Shown here: piece after piece, positions 25,954 through 35,535 of the stretch | How positions within the stretch are numbered: position 1 is the stretch's first letter | Layout: every line of letters starts with the position of its first letter | Source: JAHCHG01 sp041394845 | GTDB taxonomy: Bacteria > Acidobacteriota > Blastocatellia > Pyrinomonadales > Pyrinomonadaceae | Assembly: GCA_041394845.1 (NCBI GenBank) | Contig: JAWKHL010000001.1 | Location: 1,054,001-1,118,000 of the forward strand | Length of the DNA: 64,000 bases | Reading direction: 5' to 3' | Program-made: the position numbers and the translations under genes | The notes under the pieces: generated by a model | What the model saw: only the letters and a program-made list of their open reading frames with translations | Databases searched by the model: none | Told to the model about the DNA's origin: nothing

Positions 25954-27186
25954 ATGCCAGTCGAACTTTCCGATATTCAGGACGCCCGAAAAATTTTGCA
26001 GGGAATCATCAACCCAACCCCGATCGTCGCCGACGAACTTTTATCCAAAGAAATTCAAGCCAAGGTGTTTCTAAAGGCCGAATGTCTTCAAAAGGGAGGT
26101 TCTTTTAAGGTTCGCGGGGCTTACAACAAAATCAGCCGTTTAACCCCGGAGGAAAAAAAACGCGGGGTGGTGGCCCCTTCGGCCGGAAACCACGCTCAAG
26201 GGGTTGCTCTGGCGGCCCAACTCCACCGGGTGAAATCGACCATCGTCATGCCCAAATTCGCCCCATTGACCAAAATCAATGCCACCCGGGGTTTCGGCGC
26301 TCAGGTTATTTTGCACGGTGAGAGTTTTGATGAGGCTGCCGCCCACGCCAGAGAATTGCAAAAGAAAAGGGGGTTGATCTACGTTCACGCTTTTGATGAT
26401 GACCTGATCATCGCCGGTCAGGGAACGATCGGGATGGAGATCGTAGAAGACCGCCCTCAAACAAATGTCATCGTGGTTCCGATCGGCGGAGGTGGGATTA
26501 TTTCCGGAATCGCCATTGCCGCCAAAGCCCTTTTGTCGGATGTCAGGATAATTGGGGTTGAGGCGGATCATTGTGCCTCGATGAAGGCCTCGCTGGATGA
26601 GGGAAAATTGGTTGAAGCTCAATTCAAGCCGACCATTGCCGACGGGATCGCCATCAAACAGCCCGCCGAAAGGACCCTTCGGATAATACGGAAAAAGGTT
26701 GATCAGGTTGTAACCGTTACCGAAGACGAAATCGCCCGGGGAATTTACCATTGCGTTCAAAACAATCATCTGGTGGTTGAGGGAGCCGGGGCGGCCGGGG
26801 TCGGTGCCCTTTTGGCCGGAAAAATTAAGGTAAGTCCAAATGATAACGTTTGCGCAGTTTTGTGCGGAGGAAATATCGATGCAAATTTATTGGCTCGGAT
26901 TCTGGAACAGGTTTTGGTTCGGCAGGGGCGTTATGTGTTACTGAAGATCCTTGTCGGAGACCGGCCGGGCGCACTGGCTTCCCTGACCGAGCAGGTGGCT
27001 CTGGCCGGTGGAAATGTGATCGAGGTCTTTCATCGGCGGGCGATGTGGCTGGCTCCTTTGGGCCGGGTCGGGATCGAACTTCTTCTCGAAGTCCGGGATC
27101 GGGAACACGCCGAGGAAGTGATCAGAAAACTGGAGAAAAAAGGCTACAATGTTGAACTTGAGGGGGTCGGGGACTGGGAGGAATAA
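25954..27186 (+). CDS. ilvA: threonine ammonia-lyase (threonine deaminase)
   Basis: This is a 410-residue PLP enzyme converting L-threonine to 2-oxobutanoate and ammonia, the first committed step to isoleucine. The PLP lysine is in 'GGSFKVRGAYNKI' (about residue 52). The Gly-rich phosphate loop is 'VVPIGGGGIISGIAIA', and a single C-terminal ACT-like regulatory domain begins near 'YVLLKILVGDRPGALASL' (about 328). Length and a single ACT domain match the shorter class of bacterial enzymes (about 400 residues), not the 514-residue E. coli IlvA with two ACT-like repeats. It is monocistronic and followed by a terminator. Biosynthetic or catabolic use cannot be fixed from sequence alone. Confidence 0.92.
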   Translation: MPVELSDIQDARKILQGIINPTPIVADELLSKEIQAKVFLKAECLQKGGSFKVRGAYNKISRLTPEEKKRGVVAPSAGNHAQGVALAAQLHRVKSTIVMPKFAPLTKINATRGFGAQVILHGESFDEAAAHARELQKKRGLIYVHAFDDDLIIAGQGTIGMEIVEDRPQTNVIVVPIGGGGIISGIAIAAKALLSDVRIIGVEADHCASMKASLDEGKLVEAQFKPTIADGIAIKQPAERTLRIIRKKVDQVVTVTEDEIARGIYHCVQNNHLVVEGAGAAGVGALLAGKIKVSPNDNVCAVLCGGNIDANLLARILEQVLVRQGRYVLLKILVGDRPGALASLTEQVALAGGNVIEVFHRRAMWLAPLGRVGIELLLEVRDREHAEEVIRKLEKKGYNVELEGVGDWEE

Positions 27187-27190
27187 AGGC

Positions 27191-27221
27191 AAAAAAAAGC
27201 CGGTGAAATCCGGCTTTTTTT
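27191..27221. terminator. bidirectional intrinsic terminator
   Basis: The stem AAAAAAGCCGG / CCGGCTTTTTT with a 6-base loop lies between the convergent ilvA and lytic transglycosylase genes. Confidence 0.88.
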
Positions 27222-27241
27222 ATTGTTGAAAGGTCAGGCTG

Positions 27242-28630
27242 TTATTTTTTAACCAGATTCTCGGTGTAAAGCTCGCGATAAACCCGGTAATTGCTCATCA
27301 CCTTAAAAACGTAATTTTTGGTTTCGTTAAACCCGACCTCGGCCGCGTAAACACCCTTGTCTTTGGGATTGGTTCGTTTCAACCAACGGGCCGCATTGTC
27401 CTCGCCGCCGTTATAACTGACCGCGATTGGTTCGTACATTCCCCCGAACTCATTTTTCAAATCCTCGATGTAACTTGAACCGATGGCAATATTGGTGGTC
27501 GGATCGTAAAGGTCGTCCGGCTCCAAATTAGGATAACCGGATGTCCGGTTGTATTTGAGGGCCGTATCGAAAACCAGTTGAAGGAGACCGCGGGCCGCCG
27601 CGGGGGATTTGGCCCGGGCCCGAAAACTGCTTTCCTGCATCATTATTGCCAGTAGAAAACGGGGGTCGAGATTTTTGGCGCGGGCAAATTTCAAAAGGGT
27701 CGTCCGGTACATCACCGGGTAGGTCCGGGCCAAACCCGGCGAAATTGTTCCCGATCGGGTTGATGCAAGGTCCTTGAGACCCAGATTCTCAAGTTTTTCC
27801 GTGGCCAGCCCGCCGTAGTAGGAGGTCGGCCCGTCCGGAATTGAAAGGTAAATTATTTTGGCCTCGGCAGTCTGCCCCGCTTTTTCGAGGGAAAACGCTT
27901 TTAGATATTTGACTTCATCGGTCCAGGCCATTGAGCCTTTGAAATTTCCGATTTCCAGCAGATCATCGCCCGCTTTAACGGCCTCCTTCCAGTTCTGACG
28001 GTAAATCTCCATTCTCAAACGAGCGTGAAGGGCGTTGACTTCGGTCGGAGTTCCGCGAAAACGCCCGATGGTTTTATTTACCCAGAGGTTGGCCTCGTCA
28101 TATTGCCCGGTTTCGCGTAAGGCGTCGATTATGTTCAGGTAGGCAGAATCGATTTTTTCCCCGTCTGGAAACATAACCGTGTATTGTTTGTAAACCTCGG
28201 CGGCTTCCTTGCTTTTTCCCCAACGAACCAAACTCGCACCCTTGTAATTGAGGCCATCGCGGCCTTCGGGTGTGTTGGTAAAATCCCGAAACAATTTATC
28301 AAAATAAAAAACCGCTTTTTCGTAATTGCGTTCCCACATAAAAGAACGGCCGATCCCGAAAAGAATTTTTGGAACGTTGGGATCGGTTGGATAATTGTCC
28401 AAGATCTTCATCCAATGTTCGCGGGCCTCCGGAAAATGACGGTTGGCCATATAAACCTCGGCCCGGTAAAGATGGGTTCCCACCGGCAGTGTTTCCATGG
28501 CCGATCCCCCTTGTCGGCTTTCCTGATCCTGTGAAATAACCCGGTTAAGGGCCGCATCATTGTAGGTTTGGCTAAAAATATTCTGGGTAAAAAAAAGTGC
28601 CAGTAAAATTGGAATGATCAGTTTTTTCAT
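27242..28630 (-). CDS. exported lytic transglycosylase with TPR-like N-terminal domain and SLT domain
   Basis: This is a 462-residue periplasmic enzyme of the Slt70 type. A signal peptide (1-20, ending 'NIFSQ') precedes an alpha-superhelical TPR-like region (about 45-300). The SLT domain spans about 310-450 with catalytic Glu333 in 'AIMMQESSFRARAKSP', 'AARGLLQLVFDTA' and 'NIAIGSSYIEDL...AVSYNGGEDNA'. It cleaves glycan strands to 1,6-anhydromuropeptides during wall turnover. It is monocistronic. It is shorter than E. coli Slt70 (about 620) because of the reduced superhelix. Confidence 0.9.
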   Translation of the reverse strand: MKKLIIPILLALFFTQNIFSQTYNDAALNRVISQDQESRQGGSAMETLPVGTHLYRAEVYMANRHFPEAREHWMKILDNYPTDPNVPKILFGIGRSFMWERNYEKAVFYFDKLFRDFTNTPEGRDGLNYKGASLVRWGKSKEAAEVYKQYTVMFPDGEKIDSAYLNIIDALRETGQYDEANLWVNKTIGRFRGTPTEVNALHARLRMEIYRQNWKEAVKAGDDLLEIGNFKGSMAWTDEVKYLKAFSLEKAGQTAEAKIIYLSIPDGPTSYYGGLATEKLENLGLKDLASTRSGTISPGLARTYPVMYRTTLLKFARAKNLDPRFLLAIMMQESSFRARAKSPAAARGLLQLVFDTALKYNRTSGYPNLEPDDLYDPTTNIAIGSSYIEDLKNEFGGMYEPIAVSYNGGEDNAARWLKRTNPKDKGVYAAEVGFNETKNYVFKVMSNYRVYRELYTENLVKK

Positions 28631-28942
28631 ATTCGGTTATTTATCTATCAGGGAAAAATGAAGAGAAACAATAATTTAACAATTTTTAGACGAAATAAAA
28701 ATTTCAAAGGTTGCGAACAAAAATTTAACCGGGAAAGGTTACCAATCATCTTACCAAAACAAAAGGTGAAACGGGAATTCCCTCGGAGAAAACTTTTTTT
28801 AAAACCTTGTCAAAAATACAAAACTAAAATAGAATCAACACATTCAATTTGTAAGGTTAAAAAACGTGATCTTCTCTGATCACTAAACCCCGATAATCCA
28901 AAAAAACAAAATTCCACTTATTAGGTTAAGGAGTCAAAGAAA
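28631..28942. other. intergenic region between transglycosylase and BNR/FG-GAP gene
   Basis: These 312 AT-rich bases carry divergent promoters. A 73-codon frame at 28658-28879 is Lys/Arg/Asn-rich with no ribosome site and is judged chance. The only clear element is the promoter at 28806-28834. Confidence 0.55.
28806..28834 (+). promoter_or_regulatory. sigma-70-type promoter of the BNR/FG-GAP gene
   Basis: TTGTCA (28806-28811) and TAGAAT (28829-28834) are spaced 17 bases apart. The start codon is about 108 bases further, leaving a leader of roughly 100 bases. AAGGAG lies before the ATG at 28943. Confidence 0.6.
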
Positions 28943-31900
28943 ATGAAAAAGTTTTTGGTTGGCGGCGCAGTTCTAATTCTTGTAATTGTATTGGTTTCAA
29001 TTTTCCGGGCCCCTTTGATCACCGGATTGGCCGAAATCGACATCCCTTTTGTCGAGAAAGAACCCGATATTCCGGCCATGTTGAAAAAAGCCAAAGGGGT
29101 TTACAACAAGGAGGATTTTCTTCAAAAACGGGCCGAATACTTCGGTCTGTTGCGCGGGGTAAAGGAGGACGAACCGGTTGACATCAGGCTTCGGCAGGAT
29201 GCCCTCCAAAAAATGAAGGAACAGGAAGAAGCCAATTTCCGCCTTCCCCTGGAATCCGAAAAACGCAACCTTTTGTTGGCCAGCTGGTCGGCGATCGGAC
29301 CCAATCCGATCCCGAACGGAAGTTTTCCCTGGTCGGGGCGAACCATCTCGATCGCCGTCCATCCGACCAATCCGAACATTGTTTATGTCGGGGCGGCTCA
29401 GGGCGGTTTGTACCGTTCGACCGACGGGGGGACAAACTGGACTCCTTTGATGGATAACGCCTTGAGTCTGGCCATCGGGGCGATCGCCGTTTCTCCCTCA
29501 CAACCGGAAACGATCTATGTCGGAACGGGTGAACATAATTTTTCGCTGGACAGTTTTTTCGGGGTCGGTGTTTACCGGATAGATAATGCCAGCACAACCG
29601 CCACCTTGACCGGCCCCCTAAATCAGGACGGCGGCGGAAACGATATTTTCACCGGTCGGGGAATCTCAAGGATCCTTGTCCATCCGACCAATCCGGACAT
29701 TATTTTTGTGTCCACGACCAGCGGCCTCGGCGGGATCAGCGGCACCAGCTCGGTTTTTCCCTCAAGGGGGATTTACCGCTCGACGAACGCCACCACCGGC
29801 AATCCCACTTTTACCAAATTGACCGGTTTGGCCAGTAACATCAACGCCAGCGTTCGCGATATTGCACTGGACCCGGGAAATTCAAATATTTTGGTTGCCG
29901 CACTGGTGGCCGGCGCAGGAACGGGAGGGCTTTATCGTTCGACCGATATTCTTTCGAGCAATCCCACCTTTACCCAAACTCAGATATTCAACAGTTCTTC
30001 GACCAGCGAATTAACGGCCGAATTTGCCGCCATTCATCCGCAGGGCGACGCCGATGCGACCTTTTACGCGGCGACCGGCAATCTGGGAGGTAGGGTTTTA
30101 AGGTCAACCGACGGCGGGGCCAGCTGGACACAGCAGATCGACAATAATTTTTGTACCCCGCAGTGTTTTTACGACATCGCAGTCGCGGTTGACCCGACCG
30201 ACCCGAACCGGGTTTATCTCGGAGGGGCGCCGACCCTTCCTTTCGGGATTTCGACGACGGCCGGGACTGCCTTTACCAACAGTTCGGGCGGGCTTCATGT
30301 TGATTCGCACGTTATCGCGGTTGCGCCATCGAACAATCAGATCATTTATTTCGGAAGCGACGGCGGTATTTACAAATCGACCAACGCCGGAAGCAATTGG
30401 ACATCGTTAAACAACACCCAGTATTTCGCCACCCAATTCATGAGCATTGCAGTTCATCCGACCGATGCCAATTTTACAATCGGGGGAACTCAGGATAACG
30501 GAACCAACTTTTACTCACCGACCTCCACTTGGGCGAGGGTGGACGGCGGTGACGGCGGATACACCTTGATCGACCAAAATGCCGCCGATAACACCAACGT
30601 CCGGATGTATCACACCTATTTTAACTCGATCTCATCTCCGCTGGTGGGTTATGCGACACGGGGCACCACCACCTCGGGTTGGTCATTCCGGGGTTGCAGC
30701 GGAACCGCGGCCAACGGGATAAATTGTAACGACACGGCAATTTTATTTTATGCGCCATTGGAGCAGGGGCCGGGAAGTCCGAATACGGTTTATTACGGTT
30801 CGGATCGGCTTTACCGATCCGATGACACGGGCCTGACACACACAGTTGTCAGCCAGGCTCCGATCAATTCCGGGGTTCCTTTGAGTTCGATCGGCATTTC
30901 TCCGCAAAATGATAATGTCAGGATTGTCGGTTTGGCCAATGGCGGTTTATTCGGAACCACCACCGGGGCCTCGACCCTGACCGATCTGGACCCGACCAAT
31001 TCGGTTCCCAACAGTTTTATCGCCCGTTCGGTTATTGACCCGAATAATCCGAATGTAGCTTATGTGAGCTTGTCCGGTTTCGGAGTCAATAACGTTTTTA
31101 AAACCACCAACTTTAACAGTTCACCGCCCACCTGGACGCCGGCTGTGGGAACCGGACCGAATACGATCCCGCAGGTCCCGGTCAGCGGATTCGTGGTTGA
31201 TCCCCAGAATTCCAATAATATATATGCCGGAACCGACATCGGGGTTTACGTTTCCACCGATGCGGGACAAAACTGGTCTCCCTTGGGGACTGGATTGCCG
31301 AGGGTCGCGGTGTTTGATATGGCCTTGACCAACGGAACCCCCCGGAAACTGAGGGTTGCCACCCACGGAAAGGGAATGTACGAAATAAGTCTCGACGCCC
31401 AGCAGAAAACCGCTTTTGATTACGACGGGGACAACAAGACGGACATTTCGATCTTTCGTCCTTCGGTCGGTCAGTGGTGGATCCAGAGATCTTCAACCTC
31501 CATCACCTCGGTCGACACCTTCGGAACCTCTTCCGACACTCTCGTCCCGGCCGATTACACCGGAGACGGCAAAACCGACATTGCTTTTTGGCGACCCTCG
31601 ACCGGCGAATGGTTCGTTCTTCGCAGTGAGGACTCATCGTTCTTCTCCTTCCCCTTCGGAGCATCAACCGACATTCCCGCTCCCGGAGATTTCGACGGCG
31701 ACGGACGAGATGATCCGGCCATTTTCAGACCCTCGACCGGAACCTGGTTCATTCTGGCCAGCACCCAGGGGACGAGGATCGAGCAGTTCGGAGCGTCGGG
31801 AGATGTTCCGGTGGTCGGAGACTACGACGGAGACGGACAGGCCGACAAGGCGATCTATCGGGTCGGAAGCGGACAATGGTGGCTGGATCGATCGAGTGCG

Positions 31901-32233
31901 GGATTGATCGTGGCGAATTTCGGGACATCGACCGACCGGACGGTGCAGGGAGACTACACGGGAGACGGCAAAACGGATGTGGCGTTTTGGAGGCCATCGA
32001 CGGGAGAATGGTTTGTGTTGAGGAGTGAGGATTCGTCGTTTTTCTCATTTCCGTTTGGAGCGGGGACGGACGCGCCGGTGCCTGGAGATTACGATGGAGA
32101 CGGACGGACGGATGCGGGAGTGTATCGACCGGTGGGGAACACGTGGTTTATCAACGCAAGTCAATCGGGACAGATCATTCAATCGTTCGGGGCAGCGGGA
32201 GACATTCCGACTCCCAATGTCTTTGTCAGATAG
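28943..32233 (+). CDS. large secreted BNR/sortilin-like beta-propeller protein with FG-GAP-type C-terminal repeats
   Basis: This is a 1096-residue exported protein with an N-terminal hydrophobic segment (about 5-25). The middle (about 110-810) shows repeated sortilin/BNR signatures such as 'GLYRSTDGGTNWT', 'VLRSTDGGASWTQ', 'GIYKSTNAGSNWT' and 'GVYVSTDAGQNWSP', pointing to one or two beta-propellers. The C-terminus (about 828-1096) consists of repeats of about 43-45 residues with 'DGDNKTDISIFRPS', 'TGDGKTDIAFWRPSTG' and 'DGDGRDDPAIFRPSTG', an Asp-rich calcium-loop FG-GAP/VCBS-like pattern frequent in this bacterial group. It probably works at the cell surface or outside, but no catalytic residues are identifiable. 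It has its own promoter and terminator. Confidence 0.82.
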   Translation: MKKFLVGGAVLILVIVLVSIFRAPLITGLAEIDIPFVEKEPDIPAMLKKAKGVYNKEDFLQKRAEYFGLLRGVKEDEPVDIRLRQDALQKMKEQEEANFRLPLESEKRNLLLASWSAIGPNPIPNGSFPWSGRTISIAVHPTNPNIVYVGAAQGGLYRSTDGGTNWTPLMDNALSLAIGAIAVSPSQPETIYVGTGEHNFSLDSFFGVGVYRIDNASTTATLTGPLNQDGGGNDIFTGRGISRILVHPTNPDIIFVSTTSGLGGISGTSSVFPSRGIYRSTNATTGNPTFTKLTGLASNINASVRDIALDPGNSNILVAALVAGAGTGGLYRSTDILSSNPTFTQTQIFNSSSTSELTAEFAAIHPQGDADATFYAATGNLGGRVLRSTDGGASWTQQIDNNFCTPQCFYDIAVAVDPTDPNRVYLGGAPTLPFGISTTAGTAFTNSSGGLHVDSHVIAVAPSNNQIIYFGSDGGIYKSTNAGSNWTSLNNTQYFATQFMSIAVHPTDANFTIGGTQDNGTNFYSPTSTWARVDGGDGGYTLIDQNAADNTNVRMYHTYFNSISSPLVGYATRGTTTSGWSFRGCSGTAANGINCNDTAILFYAPLEQGPGSPNTVYYGSDRLYRSDDTGLTHTVVSQAPINSGVPLSSIGISPQNDNVRIVGLANGGLFGTTTGASTLTDLDPTNSVPNSFIARSVIDPNNPNVAYVSLSGFGVNNVFKTTNFNSSPPTWTPAVGTGPNTIPQVPVSGFVVDPQNSNNIYAGTDIGVYVSTDAGQNWSPLGTGLPRVAVFDMALTNGTPRKLRVATHGKGMYEISLDAQQKTAFDYDGDNKTDISIFRPSVGQWWIQRSSTSITSVDTFGTSSDTLVPADYTGDGKTDIAFWRPSTGEWFVLRSEDSSFFSFPFGASTDIPAPGDFDGDGRDDPAIFRPSTGTWFILASTQGTRIEQFGASGDVPVVGDYDGDGQADKAIYRVGSGQWWLDRSSAGLIVANFGTSTDRTVQGDYTGDGKTDVAFWRPSTGEWFVLRSEDSSFFSFPFGAGTDAPVPGDYDGDGRTDAGVYRPVGNTWFINASQSGQIIQSFGAAGDIPTPNVFVR
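31425..32213 (+). repeat. tandem FG-GAP-like repeats within the BNR protein gene
   Basis: About six repeats of 130-140 bases encode units of the form 'YDGDG-TD-AI-RPS-G-WW/F---S'. Two units, at 31580-31660 and 31979-32059 (399 bases apart), encode 26 of 27 identical residues, yet 16 of those 26 codons differ synonymously. The 3' copies favour G-ending codons (TTG, AGG, GTG). Confidence 0.8.
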
Positions 32234-32257
32234 TTTTCACTGTCTTACCTCGGAGGA

Positions 32258-32293
32258 AAAAAGAGCCGGTCCGTCTTGGGCCGGCTCTTTTTA
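32258..32293 (+). terminator. intrinsic terminator of the BNR/FG-GAP gene
   Basis: AAAAAGAGCCGG pairs with CCGGCTCTTTTT across an 11-base loop, ending in a T run, 25 bases after the stop codon. Confidence 0.87.
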
Positions 32294-32397
32294 TTGAAAA
32301 GATTATTTGCAAATTTGCGTATTCGGGTTTTGAAAGATAAATTGGAACTGCATTTCAAAGAAATCAAACCAATTTAATACCGGAGAGAGAAATTATT

Positions 32398-34992
32398 GTG
32401 AAAATAAAATGTCTGTTGGCAGTTTTTTTTGTGTTAGCACTTGCGGTTTTGGGATTTTCCCAATCCAAATCAAACCCCAGCGATAAATTCAAACAATTGG
32501 ATGAGGATTTGCCGACGCCCAACGAATACCGGACTGGAAGCGGAGCGCCGGGGAACAAATACTGGCAACAACGGGCCGATTACCAGATCGAAGTCGAACT
32601 CGACGATCAAAACCAAAGGATCATCGGAAGCGAAACCATCACTTACCACAATCTCTCTCCGGATTCGCTCAATTATCTTTGGCTTCAGATCGACCAGAAT
32701 ATTTTTGCCAAAGATTCCGCTTCTGTAAAAACCCAGACGGCTCCCTCTTTTGACCGGGGAGCGCCGTTGAGCCAATTGGAACAGGTGGTGGCCAGGGAAT
32801 ATGACGGGAAAGTGAATATCAGTTCGGTTGAGGATTCGACCGGAAAGACATTGAAACACACCGTCGTTGATACCATGATGAGGGTTGATCTACCCGCCCC
32901 GCTGGCTCCCAATTCAACCTACACATTCAAGGTCGGATGGGATTATAAAATCAATAATCAAAGGATTTTCGGGGGGCGGACGGGTTTTGAATATTTTCCC
33001 GGCGATGGGAATTATTTGTATGAAATTGCCCAATGGTTTCCGCGGATGGCCGCCTATTACGATGTTTACGGTTGGCAGCACAAACAATACCTCGGGCGGG
33101 GAGAATTCACGCTTGAATTCGGAAATTACACGGTCAGGATCACGGCCCCCAACGATCACGTGGTGGCGGCGACGGGGGTTCTTCAAAATTCCAAAGAGGT
33201 TTTGACGGCCCAGCAAATTGATCGATTAAAACAGGCCGAAACCGCCAAGGAACCGATAAAAATCATTACCGCCGAAGAGGCCAAAACGAATGAAAAAGGT
33301 AAACCCACCGGAAAGAAAACATGGGTTTTTAAGGCGGAAAATGTTCGCGATTTCGCATTTGCTTCATCCCGCAAATTTTTGTGGGATGCCCAAGGGCATA
33401 ACGTTGAGGGAAATAAGGTTTTGGCCATGTCCTTCTACCCCAATGAGGGAAATCCGCTCTGGGAAAAATATTCCACTCAGGCCATCATTCATACGCTCAA
33501 TGTTTATTCCCGTTATTCCTTTACCTATCCCTACCCGGTGGCGCAAAGCATCAACGGGCCGGTCGGCGGAATGGAATATCCGATGATCTGTTTTAACGGT
33601 CCCCGGCCAAATCCTGACGGGACCTATTCCGCGGGTTCAAAATACGGGTTGATCTCGGTTGTGATCCACGAGGTCGGACATAATTATTTTCCGATGATCG
33701 TCAATTCGGACGAGCGACACTGGACCTGGATGGATGAGGGGTTGAATTCATTTTTGCAGTATCTGGCCGAACAGGAATGGGAAAAAGATTATCCGTCGAG
33801 GCGCGGCGAACCCAAGAACATTGCCGACTATATGGCCAGCGAAAGCCAGGTTCCGATAATGACCCAATCGGATTCGGTCCTTCAGTTCGGGAACAACGCC
33901 TATGGGAAACCCGCAACCGCTCTGAATATTTTGCGGGAAACCGTTATGGGCCGCGAACTGTTTGATTTTTCCTTTAAAACCTACGCTCAGCGATGGAAAT
34001 TCAAACGCCCGTCTCCGGCCGATTTTTTCCGGACGATGGAGGACGCCAGCGGGATCGATCTGGATTGGTTCTGGCGGGGTTGGTTTTTTTCTACCGACCA
34101 TGTCGATATTTCGATTGAAAACGTCCGACTTTATCAGATCAGTTCCCAAAACCCGGATGTCGAAAAAGAAATTTTAAGAAAACAGGCCAACTCACAACCC
34201 AGAACCCTTTCCCAGATGCGCAATGAATCGTTGCCCAAAAGGATCGATCAATATCCGAGTCTCAGGGATTATTACAACGATTTCGACCAGTTTAAGGTGA
34301 CCGATTCCGATCGGCAGATCTATCAGGCCTTTATTAAAAGCCTGGATGACGTGGAAAAAGCCATCATCAACGGCGGTTATTATTTTTATGTTGTGGATCT
34401 TAAAAACCGGGGCGGGCTGGTAATGCCTTTGATCTTTAAGGTCGAATATGTCGACGGGACCAGCGAAGAGATTCGGGTGCCGGTCGAGATTTGGCGGTAT
34501 GACAATTTTGACGTTTCCAAATTGATCGTAACCAAAAAAGAGGCGAAGGCCATTGTCCTGGACCCTCATCTGGAAACGGCCGACACCGATCTCAGTAACA
34601 ATTTTTTTCCGCGGAGAGTCATTCCAACCCGTTTTCAGGTTTTCAAATCCGGTCAGCGTGGAGACCTCCAACCGGTTCAGAATCCAAACCCGACCAATGC
34701 GGGGGCGGTTGAAGTCGGCGGTGAATGGAATATAAATATTGACGCCGGGGGACAAATGATACCGGTAAAATTAAAGCTGACCCGGAGCGAAAACACGATT
34801 TCCGGAACCATCGAATCGGATCAGGGAATCATGCAAATTACCAGCGGAACCTTTAACAACGGGGTTTTGAATTTGCGGGCGACCTCGCCTTTCGAATTGA
34901 CCCTGGTGGGAAGGATTTCCGGAAATTCGATTTCGGGAAACGTCACTGCTCCTCAGGGAACGGCGGCGTTTAGCGGAGTGAAGATTCAATAA
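32398..34992 (+). CDS. exported M1-family zinc metallopeptidase
   Basis: This is an 864-residue gluzincin aminopeptidase-like protein. A signal peptide (1-21, ending 'LGFSQ') precedes an M1 N-terminal beta domain with 'YDVYGWQHKQYLGRGEF'. The exopeptidase signature 'PVGGMEYPM' replaces GAMEN. The zinc site is HEVGH (His424, Glu425, His428) followed after 18 residues by Glu447 in 'MDEGLNSF'. An extra C-terminal beta domain (about 780-864) is rich in Gly and Ser. The start codon is GTG with GGAGAG upstream. The DUF6702 gene begins three bases after its stop, so the two are translationally coupled. Confidence 0.88.
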   Translation: MKIKCLLAVFFVLALAVLGFSQSKSNPSDKFKQLDEDLPTPNEYRTGSGAPGNKYWQQRADYQIEVELDDQNQRIIGSETITYHNLSPDSLNYLWLQIDQNIFAKDSASVKTQTAPSFDRGAPLSQLEQVVAREYDGKVNISSVEDSTGKTLKHTVVDTMMRVDLPAPLAPNSTYTFKVGWDYKINNQRIFGGRTGFEYFPGDGNYLYEIAQWFPRMAAYYDVYGWQHKQYLGRGEFTLEFGNYTVRITAPNDHVVAATGVLQNSKEVLTAQQIDRLKQAETAKEPIKIITAEEAKTNEKGKPTGKKTWVFKAENVRDFAFASSRKFLWDAQGHNVEGNKVLAMSFYPNEGNPLWEKYSTQAIIHTLNVYSRYSFTYPYPVAQSINGPVGGMEYPMICFNGPRPNPDGTYSAGSKYGLISVVIHEVGHNYFPMIVNSDERHWTWMDEGLNSFLQYLAEQEWEKDYPSRRGEPKNIADYMASESQVPIMTQSDSVLQFGNNAYGKPATALNILRETVMGRELFDFSFKTYAQRWKFKRPSPADFFRTMEDASGIDLDWFWRGWFFSTDHVDISIENVRLYQISSQNPDVEKEILRKQANSQPRTLSQMRNESLPKRIDQYPSLRDYYNDFDQFKVTDSDRQIYQAFIKSLDDVEKAIINGGYYFYVVDLKNRGGLVMPLIFKVEYVDGTSEEIRVPVEIWRYDNFDVSKLIVTKKEAKAIVLDPHLETADTDLSNNFFPRRVIPTRFQVFKSGQRGDLQPVQNPNPTNAGAVEVGGEWNINIDAGGQMIPVKLKLTRSENTISGTIESDQGIMQITSGTFNNGVLNLRATSPFELTLVGRISGNSISGNVTAPQGTAAFSGVKIQ

Positions 34993-34995
34993 AAA

Positions 34996-35535
34996 ATGAA
35001 ATTAAGGAAGTTTGATATTTTTTTGGTCGTTTTGGCATTTGCCTCGGGGTTGTTTTTTACATCCGGATCCGTAGAGGCCCATAAATACCATACGAGTCTC
35101 ACCCGGATGGATTACAACTCCCGGGATAAATTGATCGAAATAACGATCCAGCTTTTCACGCATGATCTGGGACCGGTTCTTTCAAAGGAAACGAAGAAAA
35201 AGGTTGATCCGGAAAAAACCGATGAAACCGAACAAATTATCTTTGATTACCTGAAAGATCATTTTGAAATTCGAACCGAAAAGGGAGAAATTCAAAATTT
35301 CAGATGGGTGGGGCAGGAGGTAAAAGTTGATCTGGTTTACGTTTATCTGGAAATCCCTTTTTCCGGAGATCTTGAGAATCTGGAGCTGAAAAACACTATT
35401 TTTTTCGAAAATTTCCCGGAACAGGCAAATTTTGTCGTGGCCTATTTCAACGGCGGCAAAGGTGATCTGTATTTTAAGAACGGAGATAGCGTGAAAAAGC
35501 TTTTGATAAAAAAAAATGAGCAAATTTCGAAGTAG
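34996..35535 (+). CDS. DUF6702-like exported protein
   Basis: This is a 179-residue protein with a signal peptide (about 1-28, ending 'SVEA'). The mature part begins 'HKYHTSLTRMDYNSRDKLIE' and continues as a beta-sandwich-like region, 'ITIQLFTHDLGPVLSK' and 'YLKDHFEIRTEKGE', matching the DUF6702 pattern. That family is often linked to M1 peptidase genes, as here. The function is unknown. The gene follows the M1 peptidase by three bases and shares its transcript. The last 16 bases, including the stop, form one arm of a perfect 16-bp inverted repeat. Confidence 0.75.
   Translation: MKLRKFDIFLVVLAFASGLFFTSGSVEAHKYHTSLTRMDYNSRDKLIEITIQLFTHDLGPVLSKETKKKVDPEKTDETEQIIFDYLKDHFEIRTEKGEIQNFRWVGQEVKVDLVYVYLEIPFSGDLENLELKNTIFFENFPEQANFVVAYFNGGKGDLYFKNGDSVKKLLIKKNEQISK

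Noticed and set aside
28658..28879. 73-codon ORF between the transglycosylase and the BNR gene
   Set aside because: It is Lys/Arg/Asn-rich with no ribosome site, and it spans the promoter of the next gene. It is likely chance in AT-rich DNA.
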